64,000 nt of DNA from Apium graveolens (GCF_009905375.1 NC_133647.1:1984001-2048000), one strand, 5' to 3'; positions 48,401-60,124 are shown, numbered from the stretch's first letter. Numbers and translations are program-made. Notes: a model not told the origin generated them from the sequence alone.

Positions 48401-49270
48401 CTTAATGTATCTGCTAAAGGCAGGCACGTAATAACAATTTATCAAGTTCTCAATCTCGCCTTATGGGCAACATTAGGTTTCGAGTTCCTTCAACTAGAGC
48501 AACAACTTTTGCTCCAATTCTAACCCTATACCTGAAGTTTGACCATTGCTAGTCTTCTTCTTTAGATCTTCCAAATAAGCTCGACAATTTAACTTCCAAT
48601 CATCCGGTTATTTCCACAAGAATGACAATCATCTCCTTTAGCAACACCACTATCAGGCTTCAAAAGCCCTTTTGGATTGGACTTTGGTTTGGCACTGAAT
48701 GAGATCAAATCTGCACCTTGCCTGTCCACTTTTCTTTCCCATTTGAATTCCATATGTACATCATCAATATGGACGTAATTCATGCCTTTATCGTGTTATT
48801 TTCAGCAGTTCTAAACATGCTTAACAACTCAGTGAGTGTTCTGTCTATCTCATTCCTTTTGTTCTTAACAAACAAAGAATAGAAGTTGTTCAAAGATTGT
48901 TTGATCAAATCAAGCTGAGTCTCTAGACTATTCTTGAAACCCAAAATATTAAGGTACATATACCTATCATCTTTAGAATATATGGTCCAACCGGATATCA
49001 TTCTCCCATTTATGCAAAAGTATGGTGCCTTATTATTGTCAAATCTTTCTGACGAGCCTATCCTTCAAACATCCTTTGAAGGTGCTCAATCATATCATAA
49101 GAATTATTATGCTTTTGTTGCTTCTAAAGCTCAACACTCATAATTACAAGCATGGGACATGAAACATCAGTTGCATAATCAATTTGCTTCTCGTAAGCAT
49201 TTTGTTCAGCACGTATTTCATTCTCAGCTAGAAGAAATAAGGGAGAGGTTTGATTGACATCCTTGAACCC
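48401..49270 (-). pseudogene. gag: Element F gag (decayed)
   Basis: Minus-strand frames 49001-48780 (ETQLDLIKQSLNNFYSLF, EIDRTLTELLSMFRTAENN) and 48783-48589 (LKPDSGVAKGDDCHSCGNN) match the C-terminal half of Copia gag. The second is the start of a CCHC knuckle that ends in a stop before its His and last Cys. The N-terminal half is only hinted at up to about 49270. Confidence 0.65.
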
Positions 49271-51231
49271 GAGGACAATCCTCAAGTTCCCATGTCAATC
49301 GAGGAAATTATTTCATGTCAGCTTGTCCTTCTCAAGGACTATTACATAGAGAAGTTATTTGTGTTATTTGTCATTTGATATCTACAATATTAAAGTGCAT
49401 AAAATGACTTAGTCTACAGATGATCATTAAATTATGTTCAAGTGATTATCCATATATATATATATATACACAATATATATCTCCCACTATTTTTATCAAA
49501 TTAATAGCTCTAACTATTAATTCGGAAAGAACATCTTCTATATCCTTTCTAGTGAGCCAAGATCCATATTTCACCATGCGTTAGGTCAGCTTTGGCTTTT
49601 CTCCTAAAACATGATTATTTAGGTAGACAATATTTGTCAATTATATCAACAATATAACTCTTGGATAGCTTGGTGGAACAATATTTGTTCATATTTATCT
49701 AATAAATCTCGCCAAACTCTATGCCTCTAAGTTCACAATCCTATTGTGGTAACTTAGTTAAGTCAAACCCAATAGTCAAAAAGTATCAATATAATTCAAC
49801 ACATCTCCCACGATAGATAGGAGTACTTCGCTTTGGCGAACCCACTCCTGGTCGATCTAGGGGTTAACGCATTGGACTCATTGGAAGGCATCTGATCAAC
49901 TTAATATTAATTTTAGGGTTTTGTTAATTTTAAAACGATCATGATCCCATCATAAAGAGATTCCCAATTTTTCCTTGAATAAAATACTTCAAATCAATAT
50001 TCGTCAATGGTTTTATTTTCAGGTAGTGAGGGAGTCACAACGGTCTCGCTTAAAACCCACAACCTTACAAGTTCAAAGAACTCGCTTTTGACAAAATCGC
50101 CCCATGTCAGAAATAAAGAAAATTTATATTTTGTTCTGTGTTTCATAAACACGAGAATCTCATAATCGTTTGTTCATTTTAAAATCTTGAGTCGTTACAG
50201 ATTTTATCTTGTTTAGAAAGCATGGCATGGGTGTCGTATCTAATACATACATCCTTAATCTAATTAAGCATGCATCTTTATAAACTACTCTACACATACA
50301 TTCATCATATGCTCATATATATGTAAAGTGCAATAAATAAACGTGGTTGGTTATGGCTTTATCCTATGTGATCTTCATCAAGCTAATGACAAAGATCTAG
50401 GTCAATCTAAGGTGAAAAATAAATACAGGCTAACTATTACATGTCTTCTTTCTTGTATTGCTTCCTTGGATGGCCTCCATGTGAGATTACCCTTCCTTGA
50501 CCTTCAAATCTTCATTTCTTCATGTACATTACATGAATTAAAAATAAAAACTAATCTAATGTACTTACAATAAGAACTCGAGTTACATTCGAGATTTAAT
50601 AATTACAAGATCAAACGACATGCAAGTCGTATTTAAAAAACCAAAACCATTAACCTAAGGTCATAAGTCATAACCATCCACCATGCTCAATTAACACATA
50701 AGAACATGTTAAAACACATAATATGATCTTAACATATCATACCCATCATGATCTAATCATAAAAACCAAATATAGCAAAATCATAAAATTCAAAATTAAA
50801 TCTGATAACATTAAATCGCAGATTACAGGGCCTAAACAACATCAAACGCCTTACAGATCAGTCGATGATAGCTTAATCTATCAGTTTTGTTCAGACGCTC
50901 GATTCCATATGAAATAGCATATTCGTTTGCCAAAATCGGACAACGGACCCAGATTTCAGCAAATCTGCTGCATCCGATTCAGAATCGTATCAAATACGAT
51001 TCTTATAATAAGAACAAATACAAAACATGTATATACCAGTATATATACAAATTATATAATCATCATATGATTATACAACTCTCATGAATATCATATATTC
51101 AAAAACATATATATACATACGCATATATAAACATAACAACATGTAAAACATAACAGTCATGGAATATTGTATACATGTTATCATCATAAAACCAGTAAAC
51201 ACATAAACGAATTAAACATTTTTCGCAAGTA
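49271..51231 (-). mobile_element. Element F leader / unassigned internal region
   Basis: About 2 kb between the PBS and recognisable gag. It contains an (AT)n run near 49455-49470 and AT-rich, stop-rich sequence. No domain could be identified. It may be gag N-terminus decayed beyond recognition plus an untranslated leader. Confidence 0.5.
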
Positions 51232-51243
51232 GCTCTGATGCCA
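51232..51243 (-). other. Primer-binding site of element F (tRNA-iMet type)
   Basis: The minus strand reads TGGCATCAGAGC, one base after the 5' LTR end, with one mismatch to the TGGTATCAGAGC used by A-D. Confidence 0.82.
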
Positions 51244-51244
51244 T

Positions 51245-52805
51245 TGAAGGGTTTCGATCACATACACGCAACGGAAACAGTAAATAAAAACGTGAAAAAT
51301 CAAAACTTTCGAAACCCACTGCAGAATCCATGCGAAAAATAGATATTTAATTCGTAGATCAGATTGTTTACCTTAAGAAGCTTTACAAATTGGTTGACTA
51401 ATGGAGATCCAAAGCTTGTTCAATCACCACGCATCACGCTCTCGCGATCTACGCTCTATCGGTATCCACACGAATGCTTGAACTCAAGGATTGGATGTGT
51501 AGTAGCACAAAATCGTTTCTTCTCGCTCTCTCCATCTTATCCTTTGGTGGCTATGGTTTTAGTAAAAGTCTTACTTCATCCAAAAATCAGCCACACAAGA
51601 GATATTATATAGAGAATAGAAAAACGAATTATAACTCTTAACTAATTAGGAGTTATTATTAATTCGAAAATCCTATTTGTATTATAATTAAGTCTCACTT
51701 AATTATTTAACAAATAAATTTCATAATTAATATTAGTAAATTCGAATATCAATATTTATCTAATTAATTAAGTCATACTTAATTAATATTATAAATAATT
51801 CGAATTACTTTAATTTAATTTAAATCCAATTTAAATTAAATAATCCTTCAAGCATTCTTTGTGTGTGACCCTATAGGTTATTATTACGTTGGCAACGAAT
51901 TTTAAATCTAATTTAAAATCGTAAACAATGAGCGGCATCTAGTAATACATCATTGCTACCCAAGTAATAATAATTGAATCGGTGATCGATTAAACCTTTT
52001 GTGAATAATGTACAATATAATATAATCCCTTTAACTAAATATTATAGATTAAACTAGAGGCATGTAATGTGTCATCCTCATCATAGTTTAATCCAAGTTT
52101 CCTTGATCAATGAGTAGACTATCATATCAAATCAACATTTGAGCGTGGCCACGCATTTTATAGTCTAGCTCACACAAGAGGCCAATAATATCACTCCTAA
52201 AATAGGAGGGTTAAATACCATCTAGATCATTCATATTTCTCATACGATTCATAATATACCCAATGTCCACTTTTATCATTACCCGGTCAAGGATAACTTT
52301 TAATGAAATCAATGTATATTAATTCTCGTATAGAAATATAATGACTTCAGGTTTAAGGACCATTACATCATTATCACTGTGAGAATTACTTATGACACAA
52401 CAGACATGTAGAATCTCACATTGGGTCTGTCCAGCACCATGTACATATACATCTGTCTATGTTTTTGACTTTAGTATCACTATACCTATGATCAATGAGA
52501 TGTGATCATCAGTCAACAAATACACCAGTCTTAATGCATTATTATTGTCCCTTAATAATAATACCCGACTAGGGACCTTTAGGAATATTGATATTATTCT
52601 CATAATCTCATTTCTAAGTCACGTACTTAGAGATATAGAATTGCATATCATATTCCAAAGATATTTATTAATCTAACATCTATATCGCAGTAAATTAAGA
52701 ATTAATAAATTATAAATAGAATAATCTATAGAACATAAACATTAATAATCCTAATGTCTTAAACTAAAATATCATATTGTTGTCTCTAGGGCACAAACAC
52801 TAACA
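51245..52805 (-). mobile_element. Element F 5' LTR
   Basis: LTR of 1561 bp, TGTTAGTGTTTGTGCCC ... AACCCTTCA on the minus strand. The flank at 52806-52810 is the right TSD copy ACATC. Confidence 0.92.
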
Positions 52806-52810
52806 ACATC

Positions 52811-52982
52811 ATCACGAAGTGTCTGAATTGATGACATGCCAGTTAGTCAAATTCCACCTATACCTGAAACACAACAAGCAATAGGCGGAGAAAAGATAGA
52901 AAAGAAAAATATATGTACAAAAGAAAACAAAACAAAAAAAAAAGAAAATTTCAATCCCCGGCGGCGCGGCGCCAAAAATTGG
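52811..52982 (-). mobile_element. Element G: gag start, leader and primer-binding site
   Basis: The minus strand carries TGGCGCCGCGCCGCCGGGG at about 52975-52957, directly after the LTR. It resembles the TGGCGCCGTTGCCGGGGA primer site of Athila-type Gypsy elements (tRNA-Asp type). An A-rich leader then leads to an ATG at about 52835 that opens the gag frame continued at 44158. The leader is unusually short. Confidence 0.6.
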
Positions 52983-54070
52983 TGTGACTCAACTTAAACT
53001 CTTTTTGTGTCGTTTGTAATGTAGAATAAATAGGATATCGATATACGCCGAGGATCAAGGGCTTACTTCTCTTCTATTTCGCTAATGGTATCAAGAATGA
53101 ATTTGGTTTTGTTTTGTCTAACAACTAAATTAACTAGTAAATAAGAAAAAGTTTTGTTGTAGAGAATTAAATAAACATGTTGGAAGGCACGTAGATCCAT
53201 CCTAAACCCATGACACAAATCTAAAACCCGTCTGATATGTTATGAAAGATACCTATAGAGAACCTGCCATGACCATATAGAAACAAACTTTGCTATTCGT
53301 TTAACCCCATGACCACATAGAAAGATTAAAACGAATTACACACTTATACAATTAATCTCATGACCACATAGAAAGATTAATTGACATTACAAAGATAGCA
53401 ATCACAAACATATTTGGATGACCACATACCATAGTTAATTCATGCATCTCTATAAGCATTAACGTATATATAGGCACAATCAGGAACACATCTCAGAAAA
53501 TCAAAATAAACGAATAAAAATAAAACTAGCCAACCATGATCATAATAAAACTTACAAGGTTCATGAGAAGATTAGAATAAAATAAAAAGTGTAGAGTTAA
53601 AAGAATTATCCCTATGTTGTTAATATCAAATCTCCAAGCATAAAGTCTTTCTGCTTCTCCTCTTAGTTTCTTCTCTTTGTGGCTATGAATATCTCTCTCT
53701 ATAATATATAAACCCTAATATATATCTAAAGTATTTTTAATGTTTCTAGGAATAAAATAAAAGTTTCCCAAACCGAAAAGGACTCCAAGGTCAAAATTCG
53801 CATTTGACTTTCTCTACTGTTCTTGGGGTGATCCAACTGGATTTTGAAATATGAACCATTCTCGAATTAAAGAGAATCTCGTTGTCTTCGCGTGGGCTGT
53901 TGAATATAGAACTCAAGATACGGCCCAAACAATGAGTTTCGCTCAAACAATCCAACAAATCCGAATTTTCTTCTAGTTTAGCTCCAATTATTTCCAATTT
54001 AGAATCTTTACTTCCTACAATAAAACATTACAAAATAATTAATAACGATCCAATTAAATGCAAAATATAA
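52983..54070 (-). mobile_element. Element G: Athila-like 5' LTR (outer end approximate)
   Basis: About 1.1 kb, read on the minus strand. A TATA region (TATATATTATAGAGAG) lies near 53700-53715, with a transcript-like leader rich in GAGAAG. Then come repeats of TCTTTCTATGTGGTCATG (four to five diverged copies, 53265-53425), and the end is ...GAGTCACA next to the PBS. The inner end is set by the PBS. The outer end is uncertain (somewhere in 54050-54085) because the partner LTR lies outside the window. Confidence 0.55.
53265..53425 (-). repeat. Short tandem repeats in element G LTR
   Basis: Diverged copies of a unit with CATGACCA(C/T)ATAGAAA on the plus strand, spaced about 50-65 bp. This is a recurrent feature of some plant Gypsy LTRs. 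Confidence 0.6.
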
Positions 54071-54157
54071 TTAATATGATAGAAAGCTTAGCTTATATAT
54101 TTCCAATGTCTGGACGCCTGCACAATATCTTTTCGGTACCAAGAAAGCTTCAGTGAA

Positions 54158-54358
54158 ATGGCAAGCAATCCTCATGTTTTGGTCATTGCAAATCCGTTGC
54201 AAGGACACTTGAATCCCGTGTTACAGCTCGCCAAACGCCTAGCTTCCAAAGGCCTTATGGTTACTCTAGTGGCAACTAGCACCATAAGCAAGTCCCTCAT
54301 TACTGATAATGGACTCGTGAAAATCGTGTCGATTTCTGATGGCTCGGAAGATTTCTGA
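54158..54358 (+). pseudogene. UDP-glycosyltransferase N-terminal fragment
   Basis: A 66-codon frame with a plant UGT start: HVLVIANPLQGHLNPVLQLA, AKRLASKGLMVTLVATSTIS, then KIVSISDGSEDF and a stop. The QGHLNP histidine is the position of the catalytic base in family-1 glycosyltransferases. UGTs are about 450-480 aa, so over 85% is missing, including the PSPG sugar-nucleotide box. A TATA-like GCTTATATATTT stands at 54091-54102. Downstream, a frame from 54361 (ending TAG at 54439-54441, with LLLSAIYYISNDPF) may be a second short UGT piece joined by deletion, but this is weak. It lies between the LTR of G and the 3' end of the DUF1685 gene. It resembles the UGT74/75/84 groups, with no finer call. 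Confidence 0.75.
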
Positions 54359-54614
54359 AAATGGAACAGTTACATTCCTCCGATCTCCTCCTCAGCGCAA
54401 TCTACTACATTTCTAATGACCCTTTCATTGACAGATCATAGTGGCATGACCATCTCCAGGTAAAGAAAGAATCATATGATCTTTAGTCCCCTTTGTAATG
54501 CATGACCCTTAGCTTACTTGGGAGATGGAGGAGATCCATGCCAAGATATTCATCGGTTTTCATCGCTTCTCCTCCCAACTCCAACGTAAATTTCTTCATC
54601 TCTTGTTGCATAGA

Positions 54615-55356
54615 TTAGTTGCATAGTTTTACAGTACATGCCACCGCTTGAGCCCAAAATTTAAGCCTTGCTTTAACATCTTCCGGATGATCACCTAGAA
54701 ATAAGAATGCAGATTGGTTAGATTCTTGAAATATATGTAGATAAATGACACGAGTAAAGAGCGTGATGAGATAGTCGAGTGGTAAGGACTTATCATCTGT
54801 CGTCTCAGGTCATGAGTTTAATTCTCGCTCACCCTAAATTTATAAACTCAAGTAAAACTAGTAAAATTTGACAAGAAAGAACATATGTAAGACTCACCAG
54901 GACTAGAGATCTTCCAGTTGGCAATAGCTCCGGAAGGCGGAGAAGGAGAAGGAGACTCAGACAATGACACCGAATACGAAGAATTATCAGGGGACCTATG
55001 ATGATGATGTTGATCATCAAGAAACTTCTGACTCAAGGAATAACAAAGCTCAAGAGCTGGTAAAGTATTACAAAGCTCAGGAATTTCATCATAACTAAAA
55101 CCAAAACCCAAATCCAAACACCCTTTTAGCTCCTCAAGATCTTCATCACTTAAGCTTTTAGTTCTTCCCAGCTCATCCTCATCATTTCTTTCAAGAAGTA
55201 CTGGTTTTTTCTTCTTTAAAACTCTGGTTTTACCCAAACAATCATCATTGTTCAAAGATAAGTCTGTGGGTATTGATAATTTGCAGAAACAAAATCAACT
55301 GCTTGAGATGAACTAAAATCTGTGTAAGAATCAGATGCTAAGCCCAAGCTTCCCAT
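54615..55356 (-). CDS. DUF1685 family protein, two exons, with probable 1-nt frameshift near the N-terminus
   Basis: Minus strand. Exon 1 is 55356-54898 and exon 2 is 54694-54615 (stop TAA). The intron (54897-54695) begins GTGAGT and ends CTAG. Conserved features are LSDEDLEELKGCLDLGFGFS, YDEIPELCNTLPALELCYSL, and in exon 2 DHPEDVKARLKFWAQAVACT ending VKLCN, the family's usual C-terminus. The ATG at 55356 starts MGSLGLASDSYTDFSSSQ but runs into TGA at 55254-55252. The conserved body is in another frame, which is open from about 55300. The two frames overlap around 55280, so one missing base there would explain the break. It could equally be an assembly error. The protein's biochemical role is unknown. 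A MITE lies 60 bp upstream of the ATG. Confidence 0.75.
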
Positions 55357-55416
55357 GGTTCAATTCTTTTTTTTGTTTTGTTTATGTGTTTTGTGACAGA
55401 AAGAAAGTAAGTGTTA

Positions 55417-55830
55417 CTCCCTCCGATTCTTTACGTACACTTTAAGCTACTATAACCAACTAATTGTTATCGTTTCTGGAAAAGTGTCGGGCACGTATTT
55501 TAAGATAAATAGAAAATATAGCTCTATAACTTTTTTTAAAAATTTTCTTTTTCTGAATAAAAATAGAATGATTAAACTTTTATTCAGAAAAATAAATTTT
55601 TTAAATAAAGTTAAAGAACTATACTTTCTCTTCGTCTTAAAATATGTGCCGGACACTCTCTCAGAAACGATAACAATTGAGAGTTTTTTGTATAAAAGTT
55701 TAAACATTATATTTTTATTTAAAAGAAAAAACTATTTAAAATTATTTAGCGAACCATGTTTTACGGGAGTTTTAAAATACGTGTCGATCCCCCGTCCCCC
55801 AATGTAAACAACCCACCGGGACGGAGGGAG
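55417..55830. mobile_element. Stowaway-like (Tc1/mariner) MITE with TA duplication
   Basis: Ends CTCCCTCCG ... CGGAGGGAG, flanked by TA at 55415-55416 and 55831-55832, which is the Stowaway signature. Length 414 bp, longer than most. A second, inner inverted repeat (AATTGTTATCGTTTCTG at about 55461 against CAGAAACGATAACAATT at about 55662) gives a long hairpin. The reading frames on both strands come from this palindrome and are not genes. It lies in the upstream region of the DUF1685 gene. Confidence 0.88.
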
Positions 55831-55832
55831 TA

Positions 55833-58039
55833 CATTTTAAAGGATACCCAAGTGGTGCATGTGGGTTTTTTTTTGGATGTACATGAAGGAGATATGTGAA
55901 TCCCCAATATATTATAATAGTTTTCGATTCCTAATATACGATTATTGCAGTTATTTATCGTAATCTTAATTGTGAATATTATTAAAGTTATTTTGAGTGA
56001 AGATTGAAATTTCAATGCTATCCGCTTATTATATTTTTATTTTGTAAAAAAATTATTTTAATCTTAGAAAGATAATTATAAAATATGATTAATAATCGTT
56101 ACAGAAATATATTCAAAATCGTATTTTGTGAGATATCATAATAATATAGTTTGCATGAATACGGAAGGAAACGTCAATTTTTACATATTTTGTAAAATTT
56201 TATTCAACAAAATGTGATTAACCAAAATCACGAAAAAATGATCAATAACCAAAATTAAAAAGAAATGATCAACAACAGTTGTGTGTCGAAGTATCGTAAT
56301 AATATATTTTGCATGAATACGGAAGGTTATGTCACTTTTTACAAATTTTTTAAAAATTTATCCAATAAATATGATTAAGCAAAATTACAAAAAAAATTGA
56401 TTAACAACAATCGTATGTCGTAAAGACGAGTATAGGTATATAATAAGGGGTGACAGCTGGAATGAGAATGATGATGATTGTGAAAGTGATGTGGAGTGGG
56501 AAGAGAGTAACATGGTGGTTGTGTGGACAACACGTACAACACGTATAAATTGGGACGGATGAAGTAATTGGTTAGTGTAGGGTCCTCTGGTTCACATAAT
56601 TGTGGTTATTGGATCCACATTCAGGGCTTCAACTAGGTCCACCCATGTTTCAATGCACTGCTGGATTTGTCTTCTTCTTTTTATTTCTTTTAAATAAATA
56701 TTTACCTATTTTTTTCTCAGGCTTTATTTGTGGAATGGCTTTATTTAGTTATTTGTCTTTTGCCTTGGTGTTTTAAATATTCACATAAATCAGGAGTCTT
56801 TAATTTCTGTCTCATTATATTTTTATGGTTCACATAATCATAATTTGGTCTAAGCTAAACATTAGTTTGATAATTTTTGTGTGTTTATAATTGGCCAGGA
56901 AATAACTAATAAAAATAGAAAAATATGTTTAAACTTGACAAAAATGTAGATATAATCAAAAGTACATATCATTTACTTTTTATATATACTACATTTTTTG
57001 GCTTTCTAAAACTATCAAATTTTTTTAATCAAGTACTAAAATTCACCAATATAATTATAATAACTACAAACTCGAAAGAATGTGTCTTACATAAAATATT
57101 TTCTTTGTCTAATAGATAACTTATAGTCTTAAAATTAAAATTGAGTATTTGGACGAGGAATATTTAGGTTGTGCAATCGTGCTCAAAATATATTATTTAA
57201 TAATGTCCGATTGTGTTCGGAATATTTTAACGTCTACTTCATATATTTCAGTTTATTTTATTTTTTATAGAAAATAAAAATCTGGCTAAATTATTTGAAC
57301 TTATAATAACAATTTTAGTAACCACCACAATAATTAGCGGGTTAAAAACTTAGAAATGGAAAATGGTAGATATGTCAAAAAAATTCTCAAATATTTTTCA
57401 TAAATAATGATGATAGATGTTTGGTTTCTTGTGATTAAAATAAGTCATCTGTCATGTCCTGGAAAATTTGCGAACAATATTTAGAAAAAATATTAATGCT
57501 CTATAAAAAATGTGGGAAACAAATGTGAGTAGGGTAACAGCTGGACACTGCTATTCAACTCTTATTCAATGAGAGTAAAATGAGGCCCTATTGTGCAGTA
57601 TATTATATTATATTTAATAATTTAATAATTTTCGTAAACAAAGTTGAGCAATTAATCATTTGCAGAGTTTCAGGAGGTAGTTAGTATTAGAAAATTTTAT
57701 TTTGTTTAACTAGTTTATTTATTTAATTAAATTAAATTAAATTTATTTCTTATGTTAAGATAAAAAAATATTATTTATTAAAAAATATTTATTTATCGAG
57801 ATTCTATTACATAGACATCCTGAATATTATCGAAAAAAAGTGGGATGCGTAAACATATTTAAGTGAAATTGTTTTATGGAATATTAGCTTGTGGGTGACG
57901 GTATCTTCTCAAACAACTCGCCGTATTTATTTTATAGTGCAATTATATCTATGAAATCATTGAGACGTTACTTTAAAATACAAAAAATCAGATCAAGTGT
58001 CAAATCCAAATAATATTTAATTAACTAATTTACGCTTGC
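55833..58039. other. AT-rich intergenic spacer without recognised genes
   Basis: 2.2 kb with no coding signal on either strand. It holds one imperfect tandem duplication (56133-56430, see separate entry) and poly-A/T tracts. It may contain old, unrecognisable transposon sequence. Confidence 0.6.
56133..56430 (+). repeat. Imperfect tandem duplication, unit about 158 bp
   Basis: Two units begin near 56133 and 56291. They share TATCATAATAATATA, TTTGCATGAATACGGAAGG, ACGTCAATTTTTACA-like and TGATTAA(C/G)CAAAAT(C/T)AC blocks in the same order. Confidence 0.7.
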
Positions 58040-58265
58040 CGATGCTAATGAATCTGTCCGAATCTACACCCTGTTGTATTAAGTCCCTGGAGATTGTCAT
58101 TAGAATTATCCACCATTAATATTAGTTGCGAGCCTTGCAAACAATCAATTTCCAGCACTATATTGGCTTGTCCAACTAAGAGCCTCACGGACGCCTAAAG
58201 CTTGTACAAATTCAGGAATTACTAGACCAGAAGAGCATTTGGAGATCGCTTCGATGAGTCTACCA

Positions 58266-58522
58266 TATAGCGGGCAATCGGGTCGTGTCGTGTACTTTCG
58301 TGTCGTGTAATTTCGTGTTTCGTGTACGTAAACATGAAACCCATATCCGACCCGAAATAATTTCGTGTACCCATATATGAAACTCATATCCGATTCAAAT
58401 CGTGTCGTGTACTTTCCGTGTACTTTTCGTGTATATTAAATTAAAAATTAATATAATATATATACATATAATATATAAAAAAACTCTATTTTAATGTATA
58501 ACTTAATGAAATATGGAGAGTG

Positions 58523-58562
<40 letters not shown>

Positions 58563-59159
58563 TATATAGTATTCTATAAAAATTTGTAAATATTTATATT
58601 ATATACATAAATATATGCTTGTGTTATATATATTAATTTATAAATATATTTATCTCGTGTAATTTCGTGTACTTTCGTGTACCTAAATTGAAACTCATAT
58701 CCGACACTAAATCTATCGTGTACATTCGTGTTTCTACTCACTTGTTGTGTATATGTTGTGTACTTGATGATTTCTTTAACAAAATACCTTGGTAGATTTT
58801 ATTTAGTGAAAAATGTAGCACTCGACGGATAAGGATTATAGTCCCGATGGATGACTCAATATAGTCCCGACGGATGATGATTTATTATCCATCGAGTGAG
58901 TAGCTTATGTAACAATAAGTCTGTAGCACATTTCTGCATACACATTGTTTAGATTCTGTAATTAGTACTTAAGTCATGTTGACTTTAACTAGATATGCAG
59001 AATAGGTTAACTAATTGTACATAAATGATTTCTTGTAATCCTACATAAATGAAATGAAGTCAAGTAACAGATTGCTACCCGACAGATAAACAACAATGCC
59101 ATTCGACGGATGATCAACAAGACATCGGAAAAAAAAGGGTGTACCAAATTGTCCGCTCT
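58266..59159. mobile_element. MULE-like non-autonomous DNA element with CGTGT-rich repeats
   Basis: 894 bp flanked by a 9-bp duplication AGTCTACCA (58257-58265 and 59160-59168). The ends are imperfect inverted repeats: TATAGCGGGCAA at the left, and TAGAGCGGACAA read inward from the right. The LINE RNase H frame is restored when it is taken out. The left part has many (T)CGTGT(A/C) repeats and GAAAC(T/C)CATATCCGA blocks (58280-58420 and 58650-58760). The middle is AT-rich with an (AT)n run at 58530-58560. The right part has repeated CGA(C/T)GGATGA motifs. No transposase. A 9-bp TSD suggests Mutator-like, but the terminal repeats are short. Confidence 0.7.
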
Positions 59160-60124
59160 AGTCTACCACAATGATCACAAATAACAAAAACGTACATGTA
59201 GCGTCTAGGGTCTCCAAAGAGAGCTGCATCGATAAACCTTAGGGGTATTATTTTTTATGACCGTCTTATGGTGTCATACAATCCAAGAAAAAACTATCAT
59301 AATTCTTATCTTAAACAGATCTCCATTGGTTAAGAATCGATGACATCGAGTTTACTAACTCTGAAAGATCACTACAGTTTTACTTACATATAGAATCATC
59401 ACGGGTTTTTTCAAAGTAACTATCATGGTCTTGAACTATTTTTGGGTTTTTTGTTAAAAGCTAGATATTGAAAAGTAAGCAAGAACAAGAAGTTATTGCA
59501 GAAAGATAAAAGCTAAACAAAACATTTAATTCATTTGATTTGATAAGGTACACTGAAGAATAAGGTACTATATATATGCATTAACACTCCTCTGGTGACT
59601 AAATTATTGGGCCGAACCAAACTAATAACCCAATTCTAAAATTGACTCTGACATAATATTAGGTCCATCATTTTCACATAGCTCCAATCGTTATAGTAAC
59701 CAGCATAGTGTGACATGAATATAAATCTCCTTGTGTTTACGTTGATCAAACAAGGACTGTAACCAGCCTGCACACGTAGTAGTCTCACCTTGTGTTACAC
59801 CAAGGGACGAATTGCGAACAAGTTGGTGACAATAATTTGCAAACGAACAGTATACCAAAGCATGTATTGTTGTTTCAGATTCCTCGTTTACATATTGGAC
59901 ATAAAGTATCAACATTGACAACCGTCTTGTCGGAGGAGGTCTTTTGTGGGTAAACAGACTATTACACCGTCTTCGATGAAATCTTTAATTGCCACAACTT
60001 TTGACAGAAACCACAATTATCAGCAGAACTGTAGTTACTTTTAGCATTTTGAAGGCACGCACTTTTAACACTATAATTCCCCATTTTATCATGTCGCCAA
60101 TACCAAGTATCACTCTCGTTATCG

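Larger units (their letters stand above)
44159..52805 (-). mobile_element. Element F: complete Copia retrotransposon, minus strand, decayed coding
   Basis: The 5' LTR is 52805-51245, PBS 51243-51232, leader and gag 51231 to about 48400, pol about 48400-46050, polypurine tract 45731-45719, and 3' LTR 45718-44159. TSD is ACATC. LTRs begin TGTTAGTGTTTGTGCCCTAG and end CCTTCA. About 40 differences in 1560 bp by eye (about 2.5%). All Copia domains can be followed on the minus strand, but with many stops and shifts. I do not assign a lineage. Confidence 0.9.

Noticed and set aside
55450..55807. Two overlapping ORFs on opposite strands with similar proteins
   Set aside because: Produced by the inverted repeats of the Stowaway-like MITE.
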